Of a stretch of DNA of 64,000 nucleotides, positions 32,159-45,200 are shown in pieces. Position 1 is the stretch's first letter. Each line of letters opens with the position of its first letter. The notes beneath the pieces were generated by a model. That model was not told where the DNA came from, ran no database searches, and saw only the letters and a program-made list of their open reading frames with translations. The position numbers and the translations under genes were made by a program. This DNA is from Ailurus styani (Eukaryota; Chordata; Mammalia; Carnivora; Ailuridae): contig LNAC01000009.1 in NCBI GenBank assembly GCA_002007465.1, positions 628,108 through 692,107 on the forward strand. Direction: 5' to 3'.

Positions 32159-33759
32159 AAGCAGCTCAAACTTCTGATTCGATCCTGGAGTCCCCTTCCT
32201 CTGGTTTGATCCAGCAGCCAGACAGCAGCCTGGGTTCCCACGGCGGGGATCAGAATAGCTTCTGGGCAGTGAATGGACCCTAGTCGGCAAGCTCTGTCAC
32301 CGGTTTCTGTGTGGCCTTAGCCAGCTGCCTGCCCTCTCTGGGTTTGGGGTCCCAAGGTGATGACACAGGGCAGCTTCTTGTTCACTTTCTCCAGTCCCAG
32401 CACTGTCCAGATCAGCCCCTGAGAGCCAAGCCAGTCCACCGCCCAAACCACTGGCTAGCCTACTCCTACCACCCCCCCGCCCTGGCTTTCCCCCCACCAA
32501 GGGCAGGACTGGCACGAAAGTCCCACACATTCTCAGCAACTGTGGTTTGTCTGACCACAGTCCCCTCTCCCCCATCTCCAGTTGTCTCTGGCTCAGGGTC
32601 CTGCTGGCTGTGGGTGGATTCAGCCAGCTCGGAACCCGCCCTGTCGAGTGGCCCAGGGGGCTGTATGAGGTCAGGGTTCTCGGCTTCTGTCCAGAGGGCA
32701 AGAGCAGCCAAGACCAAGGGCGGGCTGGCTGCAGAGTAAACTGGGAAGGAGCCCAGCAGCCTGGACCCCTGAGAGCCCCAGCCACACGTCCAGTCTCCCT
32801 TTCAGCTGTGCTCAGGATGGCCCCAGGAGGCGGGGTGATGATGGCACAGAAGGGACTAGGGTTTACTTGGAGGGACCCTGGGTCCCCAGAGCCCTGCCTG
32901 GGATTCCTACCCAGGGAATTCATGCCGGCGGAATGAAATCAGATAGGCTGCCTCATTCCAGACACCCCAGAAAAAATCAAGGAGGGAATCAAGACTGTGA
33001 GCCCAGGCGAGAAGAAATACTACAAAACACGACAGCCCTGCCGCAGCCCCTGGAACCCACCTCCACACGGCCTTGACCCGGACTCTGCCGAAAGTCACCA
33101 GCTTCCCATTTGGAGACTCTGAGCTGGGCTTGGACCTTGGGTGCCCAGCAGCTGAGGGAGCCAGCAGGGGGGATGCCCAGCCTTGTCTCAGGGGGCTCAC
33201 CCCTGCACCCTGTTGGGAGGGAATCTAGGAGGTGTCTACCTTAGGAAAAAATTCTAGCACCGTCCACAGAAGTCAGCCCTCCTGCCAGGTGCTGGATCAT
33301 GCACACTGTCTGCCTTCCTCGGTGAGCCCTCACGGTAACCTCAACTTCATTCTGAGATTGGGGTTCCTGATGGAGGCCAGGCCTGAGCCCAGATCTCACA
33401 GAACCCCAGACCTTGGGCTGTGCTGCCTTTGCGTTTTGGCCAATCTCGCCAGGCCCTGACACTTTTCCTTATCTTCTTGAATTTCCGTGGTCATTATGCA
33501 AGTGTTTATGGAGCTCCCACCGCGTGCCTGGCAACAGCGGGATTTCTATAAAGAAATCCATGAGGTCCAACAAGAAAAGCATCAGGTGTCTCAGAGAACC
33601 TTTCCTAAAAGCTGGAGTGAGAAAGAGTTGTGGGGTGCCGTGGGGTGGGGCCTTGCATTTTCTGTCTGGGAGGGAGCACCAACCCGCAGCCTGGACCCCG
33701 GGTTTTAGTCTAAAGGCAGCCCCACCTGGACTTGCTGGTCCATCTCTGGGCAGCCACCG

Positions 33760-34930
33760 AGCCTCTCTGGGCCTCCATCCCCTCCCGCGGCGGGACTAGC
33801 GGGGGCTGCTCAGAGACATCGGGGTCCCTCCCTGAGCCCAGTCCTGGCCGCTGGTCCCGGGCGGGCTTCCGGGGAGGCCCGGCCGGGCGGCATCAAAGCT
33901 CCCGGGCGAGCCCCCCCTCCGGGTCTAAGAGTCACGACTTGCAACCCGAGACGCGGGAGCCGAGTTGGGTGGAGGGGGCGGAGGCGGCGGAGGGGGACCT
34001 ACCTGGAGTCGGAGGCGCGGGGGCGGGGGCCGAGGGAGGACCTCGGGGGAAGCCCAGAGGAAGAAGAGAAGGGGGTCGATGCAGCGGCAGGCCCAGCCTC
34101 GCCGCCGGAGGGGGGACCCGAGGGGCGCTGGGATGCTCGGGGGGGGGGNNNNNNNNNNNNNNNNNNNNNNNNNNNNNNNNNNNNNNNNNNNNNNNNNNNN
34201 NNNNNNNNNNNNNNNNNNNNNNNNNNNNNNNNNNNNNNNNNNNNNNNNNNNNNNNNNNNNNNNNNNNNNNNNNNNNNNNNNNNNNNNNNNNNNNNNNNNN
34301 NNNNNNNNNNNNNNNNNNNNNNNNNNNNNNNNNNNNNNNNNNNNNNNNNNNNNNNNNNNNNNNNNNNNNNNNNNNNNNNNNNNNNNNNNNNNNNNNNNNN
34401 NNNNNNNNNNNNNNNNNNNNNNNNNNNNNNNNNNNNNNNNNNNNNNNNNNNNNNNNNNNNNNNNNNNNNNNNNNNNNNNNNNNNNNNNNNNNNNNNNNNN
34501 NNNNNNNNNNNNNNNNNNNNNNNNNNNNNNNNNNNNNNNNNNNNNNNNNNNNNNNNNNNNNNNNNNNNNNNNNNNNNNNNNNNNNNNNNNNNNNNNNNNN
34601 NNNNNNNNNNNNNNNNNNNNNNNNNNNNNNNNNNNNNNNNNNNNNNNNNNNNNNNNNCCCGCCGCCGGCATCAAAGCGCCTATTATGCGGGACGCCGCGC
34701 CCGCCGCCCGCCCCTCTGCTGGAGGGCGCGGAAAGTGCACGGCGCGGGGCCCCCTCCCCGCCCCGGGCGCGGTGTCCCCAGAAAGAAAGCGGGGACGATC
34801 TCCGGGGCGCACTTGGGGTGGCCTGGGATCGAATAGGGTCCCGGCGGCCGCGAGCGCGCGCTCCGCTCCGTCCCCGTGGCCCCCCGCGCAGCGGCGCTGG
34901 GAGAAGCAGGCCGGCCTCCCCAGGCTCTAC
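33760..34930. promoter_or_regulatory. AIF1L: CpG island, probable AIF1L promoter, broken by the gap
   Basis: Very CG-rich sequence on both sides of the N run, with CGG/CCG clusters and no TATA box. Its position upstream of AIF1L coding exon 3 and downstream of the LAMC3 3' end fits the AIF1L promoter and first exons. On the gene strand a possible donor, CTCCAG|GTAGGT, lies at about 34016. Confidence 0.65.
34149..34657. other. Assembly gap (509 N)
   Basis: Undetermined bases preceded by a G run inside the CpG island. AIF1L exon 1, and probably exon 2, are missing from the visible sequence and would fit here. All long reading frames crossing it are artefacts. Confidence 0.95.
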
Positions 34931-37739
34931 TTTCAACTCTTGGAAGGAGGATATGAAAACTTTCCGGGTTTGGGGAATTTTTTTTTTTTTTCTTGGAGGT
35001 GGGAAAAGGCACAAAGGGCCGTGGAGACATGTGACACTTTACATCGATCAGAATGATTTGTGTTTTGTTAATAAAATCCATTTCTTGAGCACTCACTGTG
35101 CATCAGGCACTTGGCCAGCTCAGTACAGGATAGATTTATGTCATTTAGCTCTCAAAACCCTGCGAACCCAGACTTGGTGTTCCCGGGTTACAGAGAAGAG
35201 TCAGGGAGCTAAAGCCTGGGGACAAGTCCACTGGGATGAGACTAAGCCGAGCCTCCGACCCCTGGGGGGAGTGGGGCTCAGGGACAGGAACCAGGGACTA
35301 GTGACAGGGCGGTAATGAAGTCTCACGTTCAAATCAGGACATTTCTGAGAGAGAAGGGTGGCAGTCCTCATAATTATGCCGGCAGCCACAGGTATGAGCG
35401 GGAATTGTCCTGGGTGAACAGCAGACCTGGTCACCAGTCATGCCCCCCCACCACGGAGTGTGTCCCTGGGGACTGGATCTGGGAAGTCTCCTTCTCTCCC
35501 CCACAGACTTGCCTTCGTCTTGGCCCCAGGACTGGGATCCTGGGGCCAGCTGGTCATGTTTTCCGTGGTTGTCCCTGGGGGACGAAGTGGCCAGGCTGTC
35601 CCAAGGAAAGGGGCTGGACAGGATACAATGTCCCAAGGTGGACCCATGTCAGGGCAGCAGCAGTTCAAGGCCCCATGTCCCCAGTGCGGTGAGCACCTGC
35701 TTCCCCCAGGTTATTCTCCGATGCCCATACACCCCTAGGGTTTGGGTCTGGCCGAGCCGTGTGGCCTGGGGCACAGCACCCGACGTGTCTGAGGCCGTGT
35801 CCTTTGCTGCAGAATGGAGGAAACCGCACCTCTCACCCAGCGCCGGCTGTAAGAATTTTTATGACTTTCAGGGTGTTTGGAGCAGAGAGTAAAAGCTTGC
35901 AGGGGAACAGGGCTTAGGAATGATAACCTTTGGTTGATGGGAGATGTTCCATCTGGAGGCCAGATTAGGGACTTGACCTAGGATGGGGCCCTCACGACAC
36001 TCTTCCCAGTCCCGGCTCAGATGGCTTGTTGCCCTGGTCGGTTGAGGTGGTTGGCCACCCCGCCTTCCAGTGCTCATCTGCTGGGCTGCATTGCTAGCCA
36101 GATGTTCAACAGCTGCCACATTCCACCCAGCACAGCCCCACCTCTGGGGCCAGAGACTGGTTCTGCACACACGAGGCATGACCGGACAGCATGAGTCATG
36201 CGATGTCAAGCCTGAGGTACGTCACCATGGAATGGAACGGAGAGGAGGCCTGGTCTGCAGCTCCCCCGCCCCCCACTGGGATGACGAGACTGGGCTTCGC
36301 TGAGCCCCACAGCTTGAGTGGAGAGGGTTTAATGCCAAAAGCAGGCATCAGAATGCTGTGTGCCTCTGTCAGCACGGAAACCGGGTGTTGGGGAAGAGGG
36401 GCCGGAGGGCATCAGACCCGATCTGTCCCAGGGGTCTGCCAAGAGCCTTGGTCTCCTTGGCCACACCTATACCAGACACCAATCATTGAACTCCCTACAG
36501 AGCACCAGACTCCTGCCCATGTCCTTCCTCTTCTCTCTACCAAGTCACTCCTGGGTCACTGGTGTCCACCATGGGTCTCACACACATACACACACACCTC
36601 TCAGCCCCCATGGCCTGGGGCATCGGGGTGCACATCACACACCCACACACACGCCCCTACCTCTCACCCTCCATGGCCTTGGCTTTCAGGCTGTGCGTGG
36701 AGGAGCGCGCCTCTTCCCGGAATGCCCTCCCCCAGCAGATCTGGAGAGGATGCAGACAAGCTCGGTATATGGCCTTGTACCCAGAGACTCCTGCTATTCT
36801 GACTAGGGGTGGGGGTCCCTGGGTCTGTCTCTCTTGAGAAAAGGGGGGAGTCAGGACAGTTTCAAGCTTGTCTCTGCGTTTGACCGATGACATGGGGCTA
36901 GGGTCGGGGGCGTGGGCATCCTCTTCCATCAGGCTCAGGAAGAGCAAAGAAAGCTGCCCTGCAGGGAAGAAAGAGACAGAAGCAAACACGGGGGGGGAGA
37001 AGCAGAGGCAGAGGGAAGGGGCCGGAGGGAGGGAACAGGAGAGTCCCCAGAGGCTTGGCAGTCTTTCCCACCCCAGGATTCTAGGAGACCCTCCCATGTC
37101 CTCCCAACAAACTCCCCTTTCTAATTTAAACCAACTTGAAAGGGCTTCCAATTATGTGGCCACGAGCTTAGACTGCCCACGCTCCATAGTCCATCCTACC
37201 CACACAACCTGTATTTCTGGAATGATCTGTGCTGGCCAGGCCCTCACCCTGTGAACTATGAGCTATTGCCCACCCTCCTTCCTGGAATGTTCTGTCTCCC
37301 CACCCTTTAAAGCCTGGCCCAAAGCCCTCCTCCTCCTCGTTGGTGTCCCTCCCTGAGCCGTTCTGTGCTGGGAGACACTTGATTTGGAGTTCACGGTGTC
37401 CTGCCTCCCTGTCTCCAGCCTGAACCCGAGGTCAGCTGAAGGCCCTTCACGCTCCCCTAGGCTTTGCCTGACAACCCCCCGGAGCAGAGGGGAGAGAGCA
37501 GGTGCCTGCGGTCACCGGACCCCAGCCAAGCCCTCCCCCCAGGAAGACCCCGGTAAAGCCAGTGAGCTCTGCTTCTGCCACCTTCCTGCCACTGCACGTG
37601 GACCAAGGTGGATCACTGCAGGTTCTTCCACCCACCCGCCGGGTGCTGGGTGTGCGCACCCACATGCCAGGGCTCTGAGCCTGCACCCATGGCCGGGGCC
37701 CCTGCTGCCAACCAGCAGGAGAGGACCAAAGGCATGCCA
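34931..37739. other. Intergenic, AIF1L to LAMC3
   Basis: No gene recognised. It holds a reversed MIR fragment (about 35080-35230: TTGAGCACTCACTGTGCATC, GGTTACAGAGAAGAG) and two diverged CA-rich blocks at 36585-36660. Several moderate reading frames on both strands show no recognisable protein. Confidence 0.55.
36580..36665. repeat. CA-rich blocks, diverged tandem pair
   Basis: Two blocks of CACACAC followed by CTCTCA...CCATGGCCT.GG, about 75 bp apart, suggest an old local duplication. Confidence 0.5.
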
Positions 37740-38972
37740 GCCAGCTAGTAAAGGGATCCTTTATTTTCACATTAAACAGAACCGGTCCATGTTGCTGTCT
37801 GTCCCCCCCGCCTGCGGCAAGAAGAGACCCGGGAGGGGTGGTGGGCTCGTGGGGCACGGGTCCCCGGGCCGAGGGCCTGCTGCCGGCAGGAAGAAGGCCC
37901 CGGGAATGGGGAGGAGCTCCGGGAGGAAATGCCAGGAATCCTGGGCAGAGGCTGGCGGGGGGCCTGACCCCAGGGGACTCCCCAGCAAGACAGGCTGGAG
38001 CAGCAGCCAGGCCGCCACGCCCAGCAGGGGCCTCCCTGCTGGGAGGTGGGGCCACAGGGCCTCAGGGCCGGTGTCAATCAGTCAAAGGCCTACAGGAGTC
38101 TTGGGGTCCCAAAGAAGAGCGCCCCCAGGTCCCTAGTCCCCTGACCCAGGCCCCCTGAGGCCCTTGAGGCCCAGCTCTCTGGCGAGGCCACAGGCTGAAA
38201 GAAGCACCGGGCCCAGGGCGGGCGATCCCGAGGACCCCGAGACCAAGCCTTCTAGGAAACCAGTGGTAACTGCATAGGGCTGGGCCATCACCCTGGCGGG
38301 CCGAGGTGGCTGCACCCCGGCCCTGGAGGTCCCCAGGTCCCAAGTCCCCCTGCTGAGACCCCCCCACCACCAAGACCGCTGCCGAGGATCTTCCATCTCT
38401 TGGCCTGCCTGGTCCCTCAGCTGCGTGGCATGGGCGATGGGCGGCTGTCCAGGGACGTCTGGCCCAGCCCGGATCTCTGTGGATGGCCCCCCTCGGCCTC
38501 TCAGGCACCAGCTCCACCTGGGTCCTTCCCTTCCGGAGCAAGAGTGAGCGCGGTGATGCTGGAGGGTGATTAACATACCCCCCCACCCCAACCAGCATCC
38601 AGAGGGGCTGCGGCAGAGGTGGAGCCCAGTAAACGGCTGTGGACTAAGTGTGACGTGTGCACGCACAGAACTGGGGTATGTGTACCTCGTGCATGCAGGC
38701 GTGTCCCCACAAGGTGTGCATGTGTCACTGACACTGGGGTGTGTGCGTGTATGCGTCATGGGCTGGGAGTGCCCGCCCGGGCCAACTATGTGTGTACTGA
38801 CTCTGGCGGGGGCATGGAGGGGATGTGGCCGTGGACTCGGAAGGCCACGTGAGATTCCGTGGGGTGGGTACACAGCAGCAGGCTCTGGTGGGTGTGCCTG
38901 CACGGGTGCACCTGTGGGGTGCGCGTGCCTGCCCCGGGCCAGGGCTGCAGTGTTGGGGGTTCTGGGTGGCCC
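37740..38972 (-). other. LAMC3: LAMC3 3' untranslated region (predicted)
   Basis: From the stop codon to the AATAAA at 37760. The stretch 38640-38910 is TG-rich on the plus strand, hence CA-rich in the transcript. Reading frames here on either strand are chance frames of GC-rich sequence. Confidence 0.6.
37760..37765 (-). terminator. LAMC3: LAMC3 poly(A) signal (AATAAA)
   Basis: TTTATT on the plus strand, 1.2 kb past the LAMC3 stop codon. On the gene strand the AATAAA is followed within about 20 nt by the likely cleavage region at about 37740. Confidence 0.7.
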
Positions 38973-39223
38973 TCACTGCCAGCTGGCACAGCTCTGGGGC
39001 AGGCTATGCAGAATGGCCTCCAGGTTCTGCTTGTCGGCACGGATCTCGGCGAGGTCATTCTCGAAGCTCTGGATCTGCAGCTCCTGCTGCTCGGACTCCT
39101 GCTGCAGCAGCCTCAGTTTCCCCTGCAGGGCTCCCGGCGGGCTCAGCTGCAGCCTCAGGCGCTCCAGTGCCCACTGGGTCTCGTTCAGGGCCTGGGCTGG
39201 GGCTTGATGGGTGTCCAGGGACC
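38973..39223 (-). CDS. LAMC3: LAMC3 exon 28, C-terminus and stop
   Basis: Codes SLDTHQAPAQALNETQWALE... to AILHSLPQSCASWQ, stop at 38973-38975. The lone cysteine near the end is where gamma chains bond to beta chains. Acceptor CTCTGCAG|GGTCC; 251 nt coding. Confidence 0.97.
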
Positions 39224-42200
39224 CTGCAGAGCGGCACGAAGGCCTCAGCACAGGCCAGGTCCCCTGCAGGCCCCAGAAGCCTGTTCGGTGCCCACCTCCG
39301 AGACCCTTGGCGGCTCAAACCTCCCAGGATTCTGACTGCCCACGATCCACCAGGAAAGCAAGGGGCAGAGAAGGCAGTGCGCCTGGTCTGGGCCCCCCAG
39401 TGGGTTCACATGAAGACTCTGGAACTCTCCCCCAGGCAGCACTGGGGAACGATCCCTTTTCGTTGTGGGCATGAATTACCACTGATAAAAAGAACGCCCT
39501 GCGTGGGCCCTGAGCCCATTTCCTAGAGCCACGTGTGCGCACAAGGTCCCCGTGGCTCCATGCCGATGTGCTGAGAGCACACACTTACGGACACCACCTG
39601 TGCCGAGACACGGACGGCCGCGGGGGTAAAAAGCAGTGTCTCTGGCCTCACAGTGAGGGCTGCTGGCTCCGGTAAGCAGACAGCAGGGGTCTCGTCCTGG
39701 CCCAGCACGGGTCTACTCTGTTTCTTGGAGTTCAGTACTTCCCAGAGCCTCTCCAAAAGTAAAACAAGGAGGTGAGGCCCGGTGCCCACATCTGAACTTG
39801 GTGGTGTGGTGGCATGGAATGCACGGGCTGTCTCCCCCACCTGGCCTTTGTCACCTTGTCATTTAAGGGTGACATTTAACAGGAAGACAAGGTTCAGCCA
39901 GTGAGGATGGGGAAGTAAGTTCTAAATGGCTTCTAATCCCACAGGATCTCACTAGGGCCAGGGCTCGCCCGAGCCCCAAATTTCCTGGGCAGCAAAGGTG
40001 GGCGCTGGAGGGCAGGTAGCGGCAGGAGCTGAGGGCGGGGGGGAGGTGGGCAGGAAGAGGCATCGGGGAGCTAAGCCCCGCTGGCCTGGGCAGATCCTGC
40101 TCCCAGCAAAGACCTCCATCCGCGGGGAAGTCCAAGCCGCCTGGCCTTTGAGATTCCGGTTCAGTGTGCAGCCACACTCCACCTGCCCCGTCGGGGCTCC
40201 CAGGCAGGGGTCCCGTAGGTGCTGCTCATGCCTGCACCCCAAGTTAGGCACAGCACCGGCACACACGGACGACAATGCAGCCAGTGCTCTGAGTCCTTGG
40301 TGTTGGGTACAGACTAGTGGTTACCAGTGGGAACCCTGAATCGTTTAGACCTGCGTGCGAACCTCAGCTTCCCCACTGACTGGCCGTGGGGCCCCAGACA
40401 CATTGCTTAAGCTCTCTGTGCCGCAGACTGCCTGTCTGCAAGATGGCGAGAGAATCGGGTCCTTGCCTCCAAAGCAGAGAATTCTCGATCACGAACACTC
40501 AAAGCTTAGTGTGGGCCTGGCGTGCAGACACAATGTGGAACATGGCGATTCTTCCCCTTATTAATAATGAGGCCACATGCGTGCTGCTATGTAGGTGACC
40601 CTGAGGACGTGACACTAGGTGGCAGAAGCCAGTCACAGAAGGACAAATACCGGGTGTGAGTCCGCTGACGTGAGGTCCCTAGAGTGTCAAGTTCATAGGG
40701 ACCAAAGAGAGAATGGAGGTGCCGGGGGCTGGACCTAGGGAGTTCGTGTCTAATGGGTGCAGTGTTTCGGTTTGAGAAGATGGGAAAGTTCCGGAGACGG
40801 ATGGCGGGGACGGCTGCACCACGTGCAAATGTACTTAATGCCTCTGAATTGTGTGTCTAAATTTGGTTAAAATGGCTGATTTTGTGTTATGTGTATGTTA
40901 CCACAATTTTGAAAAATCCATGCCTACTGCCCCCCCCCCCACCGCCCTGCTCTGCGGCCTCCAGGCCTTGCTGGGTGCTCTCCCTTCATCTGAGAGGTCT
41001 CCTTGCTGAGGCTCCTCTCCATCCTTCCTCCTCCCTGAGAGCCACTGCTCACTCACTGTCACCACGCAGTGTGGCAAGCACTTTCTAAATGACGCTGGTG
41101 TTTACTCCCATTTTACAGATGAGGGAACTGAGGCTCGGAGAGGCACAGTGGTTCTCCCAAGGTCTCAAGTCAGCTGGACTTGAGTCTCGGTCTGATTCCA
41201 AACCCACACCTGATTCTCGATGCCATCCTTGCTTCTGTGACATCCTCTCTCCTTCTCTGAAACCCTCAACCACTCAGGGACCATCTGCTCTTGTGTTTCC
41301 CACAGGTGTTCTGTCCGCTGAGCTTTCCGAGTCCCCCCCACCGCTGTGCCGCCCGATTAGCGGCCCCTGGAGGCACACAGTGACACCAGCCCGCCTCGAA
41401 GGGGGGCCTGGCGCTACCTCAAATGCTTGTGGCTGGGGATGGGGGACCGAGGGCAGCTGGGGGTAAGGAGGAAATCTCTAGGACTGGGCCTCGCAGAAGC
41501 TCCTGGGGGTGCTCCAGGGACCCAAGGGTCTCCTTACCCAGCTCAGCGAGCAGCTCCGACAAGGCCTGGATGTCCTTCTCCAGGGAGGTGCGTGATTCCC
41601 GGATCTGCCGTTCCAAGGCGTTCAGCCCGGCACCCATCTGGGGCGGGAGGGAAACCTTGACCAGCTCCCTGCTGGCTCGGGGGCCAGGAGGAAATGGGAG
41701 TTGGGGGGCGGATTCTTGAAACACGTACCTGCTCCGCTTTGTCCAGCTCCTGTGTGCGGGCCTGTGAGGCTAGCACCTGCCGGGAGGCCTGTCGGAACGT
41801 CGCCCGCGTCTGGCTGGAAAGCCGGCCTGCCCGCCGGTGCTCCTGCTTGCCCTCCCTGAGCAAGGCCTTGGCGAGCTGGGGGGTGGGCAGCAGCGGAGGG
41901 AGAAGAGGGTGAGCAGACTGAGTCTTTTCAGAGGTCAAGAGCACTGATGGCCATAATGCCGGGCAGTTGTCAATTTAAACCCCGCATCATTCATTCATCC
42001 CACGAACATGGACTGGACGCTGGCGACACGCACAGAGCCAGTGGGGGCTAGAGGGACGCACACGGATTAGACTTCGGCCCCAGTTAGAAATCAAGACCCT
42101 AGAAGTTTGGGGAGTAAAGTCAAACACACCTAGGTGAGAGTCTTGGTTATGTGACTTTAAGCCACTAACCCGGGTGGGCCCTCGGGGTCCTCACCTGTGA

Positions 42201-45200
42201 CGCCAGTGACAACAGTGACACCTAGTTCTTGAGGAATCAACAGGGTCACTGGCCTGGGGCCCTGAGCCCTCAGTAAGTGCGGAGGGCTCAGCATGGTCTA
42301 CACGGAAGGGGTGGATCTGTAGGGACCCTGCTTCACCCACAGAAGGAGCAGTTCTCCCAGGACCGTCCTCCCACAGGCCCAGAAGGCAGGGACGTTGTCA
42401 CACCCGTGACAACCCGTGGCCCTGACCTTAGCACTGTCCTTGGCCAACATCTCGGCTTCCCTGCCCTTCTTCTTGGCGCTGGAGGAGACAGACGCCGCGT
42501 TTCCCAGCATCCTCTCTGCCTGCTTGGTCTTCCTTTTCAAGTCTGCAAGGAGCCTGCCCCCGACGTTGCCGGCCTTCCTCCCCAACGTGGCCCGGTCCTT
42601 GGGCTGCGGCAACTGCCGCTTCATTCCTGCAAACCCGGGGGAGGCTGTGTCAGCAGGGCGGCCTCCCGCCCCGGGAGCCTGCTGGGCAGCCACTGCCTCA
42701 GGTCCCCAGACAATGTAAGGGAGGTGCTAGAAGCAGGCGATCTGTGTGAAACCTTCTGAAGCTCGTGGGAAACAAGCAAATAATGAGCAAGATGTACGGT
42801 CCAGTGAATTTAAAGATTCACATTATATCGTGATGTTTGTTAAGATTACGAGATTACATGGGTGGCCGGTGCCTGGGCCGGGGATGGGAATGGAGGGGGA
42901 GCCACAGCTAGGTACCCAGAAATCCATTCAACTCTCTTTCTGTATAGCCCTATGTCTAAAGGGGCTTTGAAGCTGTTTATAGCGATAGGTGAGTCAACAA
43001 CTAGACCATTAAAGTGAAAAACCAAGGGCCATATGCAACTGGGGGGCATGAGGAAGGGAAGTAGAGGAGTGGGAAGGGACAGAAAATTAGGGTAATGACA
43101 TTGGAGGCACTGAATGCTCTGTTTACCTCTGAGCTTCCTAGCAGCCAAGACAAAAAAGGAAGTATTACAATTTGCGTGGTTTAATTACCTAATAAGAAGT
43201 AGCTTCCCTCTGTAAAAAAGAGAGTTTTTCCTTTTCTTTCAGATAAAATTCTAAGGGAAATTGGGAGTTCTAATGATAGATTTTAAAATGAATCAAGCCT
43301 TCTAAGGCAGAATATCTCATAATCTTCCATGAAAATAACTGAGAAATTAGATCTACTTTGTTTTTTTGGGGGGGGGTTATGTGAAATTTATTTTATTTTA
43401 TTTTTAATTTTTTTTATTCTTTGCCCCAGGGGTACAGGTCTGTGAATCATCAGGCTTACNGTTATGTGAAATTTATTTTATTTTATTTTTAATTTTTTTT
43501 ATTCTTTGCCCCAGGGGTACAGGTCTGTGAATCATCAGGCTTACACTTTTCACAGCACTCACCATAGCACAACCCTCCCCAATGTCCATAACCCATTCAC
43601 CCTATCCCTACCCTCCCACCCCCCAGTAACCCTCAGTTTGTTTTGTGAGATTAAGAGTCTCTTATGGTTTGTCTCCTTCCCATAGATCTACTTTGTTTCT
43701 TGTACACAAAATTGGTGTTTCTTAAAATGCCCTACACAGAGTCCTAACTCTATGGGGTATTACTAAACATCAGGAGAAAACTTCAAGCTTAAATAAAGAG
43801 AACCAGGTTTCTTTATTACAGGACTTCTCAGGGCCTTTAACATTGTAAGGTGTACGCTGTATGGCCTCAAGAGATCACTGTGGTAGCATTTCCTAAACTT
43901 AATCTGAACACAAACCGAATGGTGGCAGGACATGTCTTGGGCTAAAGACCCCAGGCCAATCCCTGGGGAAAGCTGCTCCATATGCACTCAGTGAACTTTC
44001 CTTTCATCCTAAATACCCACTAAGCACGGACCGACTGGTGGTGAGAGAGGGTGTCTCTGAAAAGAGGTAGGAATGGGGAGATCAGCCCCATTCTTGTCCC
44101 CAGGGCCACGCTGGCCTGGCTGAGGCGGGAGTCCGGGTGGCTGTCACGGGCATTTGTCCGTCAAGAAGCCTCGGGCTCAGTAAGGCGTGCGTACCTTCCA
44201 GGTCAGCCAGCAAGGTCCTGGCTCCCGTGACAGTCACTGTGGCGGCCTGGACGGCCGAGGAAGCCTGGGTCAGGGCAGCTCTGGCCTTCCCGTGTAGCTG
44301 GAGAGAGAAGAGAGAGGCTGGGCAGGGGGCGCTGCAGGCTGGAGACACTGGAGGGATGGGAAGAACTATTTCCGGTCTTTACCCTTCCCTCCCCTGCACC
44401 CCCTACCCCAGGACACCCTCAGGACGGCCCCCGCAGGTGCCTGTCTCAAAGGACAGGAGCCCACCTGCGTGAGGGGATTGGTCTGGTGCAGCACGGCCTG
44501 GGTAGTGGCCTGGAGGGTCCGGGCCGCCTCGGTGACCCTGAGCTCTCTGGATGAGACCGTCTCCTCCAGGGCCTGAGCCCTCAGGCTCAGGGCCCCCGCC
44601 TGGGACTTCGGAGGCTGCAGGGAGATGGTGGGCTCAGGCAGGGCCTGGCGGGAAGGTCCAAGGGGCAGATCCTCTAGCGGGTGAGAGGCGCCCGGGGGCG
44701 GGAATGGTGGGGACAGGGACCCAGGAAGCAGAGGGTGGGGGACGCCAGGCAGGGGAACCTGTCTCTCTTCCAACTCTCCCAGTTACTAGATGTGAGGCCT
44801 CCCTGACCTGCATTTCCTTCCCCAGGCCCACAATCTCAGCGGAAACCTTGGGGCCGGCCCCCGTGGACGCAGCCCTGAGATAACCTAATGGGCAAGCTCC
44901 ATNGGGGGGGGGGGGGGGGGGGGATGTCCTTGGCCAAGGTCTCAGATCTGGAGCGGCGGAGCTGGGATTTGATCCCGCGTCTGTCTGGTGCCCTTGCTAA
45001 TGCCCCAACGGAGAAGAGTCCTGGCTTCACTCTGATCATCACAACCCACAACAAAGTCTGGCCGAGCGCTAACTCTGAGCCAGGCAGGCGCTCCGCCAAA
45101 CCACGGAGGTGGATTAGCTCCTTTTAATCGACTGCCATCTAGTTAAAAATAAGCCACATCATCTGCCCGCGGCTGGGCCGCACCGGCTTCCCAAACGCTG

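Larger units (their letters stand above)
24058..34148. other. AIF1L: AIF1L long 5' intron region
   Basis: Between AIF1L coding exon 3 and the N gap. I searched it for the codons expected in exon 2 (KAFGLLKARQERR) and did not find them. Contents are MIR/L2 debris, one CAN SINE, GC-rich unique sequence, the regulatory cluster at 30.5 kb and the assembly joins near 32 kb. Confidence 0.6.

Noticed and set aside
34016..34148. AIF1L first exon just left of the gap, ending at donor CTCCAG|GTAGGT
   Set aside because: The sequence encodes none of the expected N-terminal residues. It could be 5'UTR or intron, but nothing supports an exon call.
33732..35315. Long open frames (up to 527 codons) across the N gap on both strands
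   Set aside because: They exist only because the 509 N are read as open codons. The flanks are CpG-island sequence with no protein similarity I recognise.
37384..38136. 250-codon plus-strand frame antisense to the LAMC3 3'UTR
   Set aside because: GC-rich chance frame with low-complexity composition, no splice structure and no family match.
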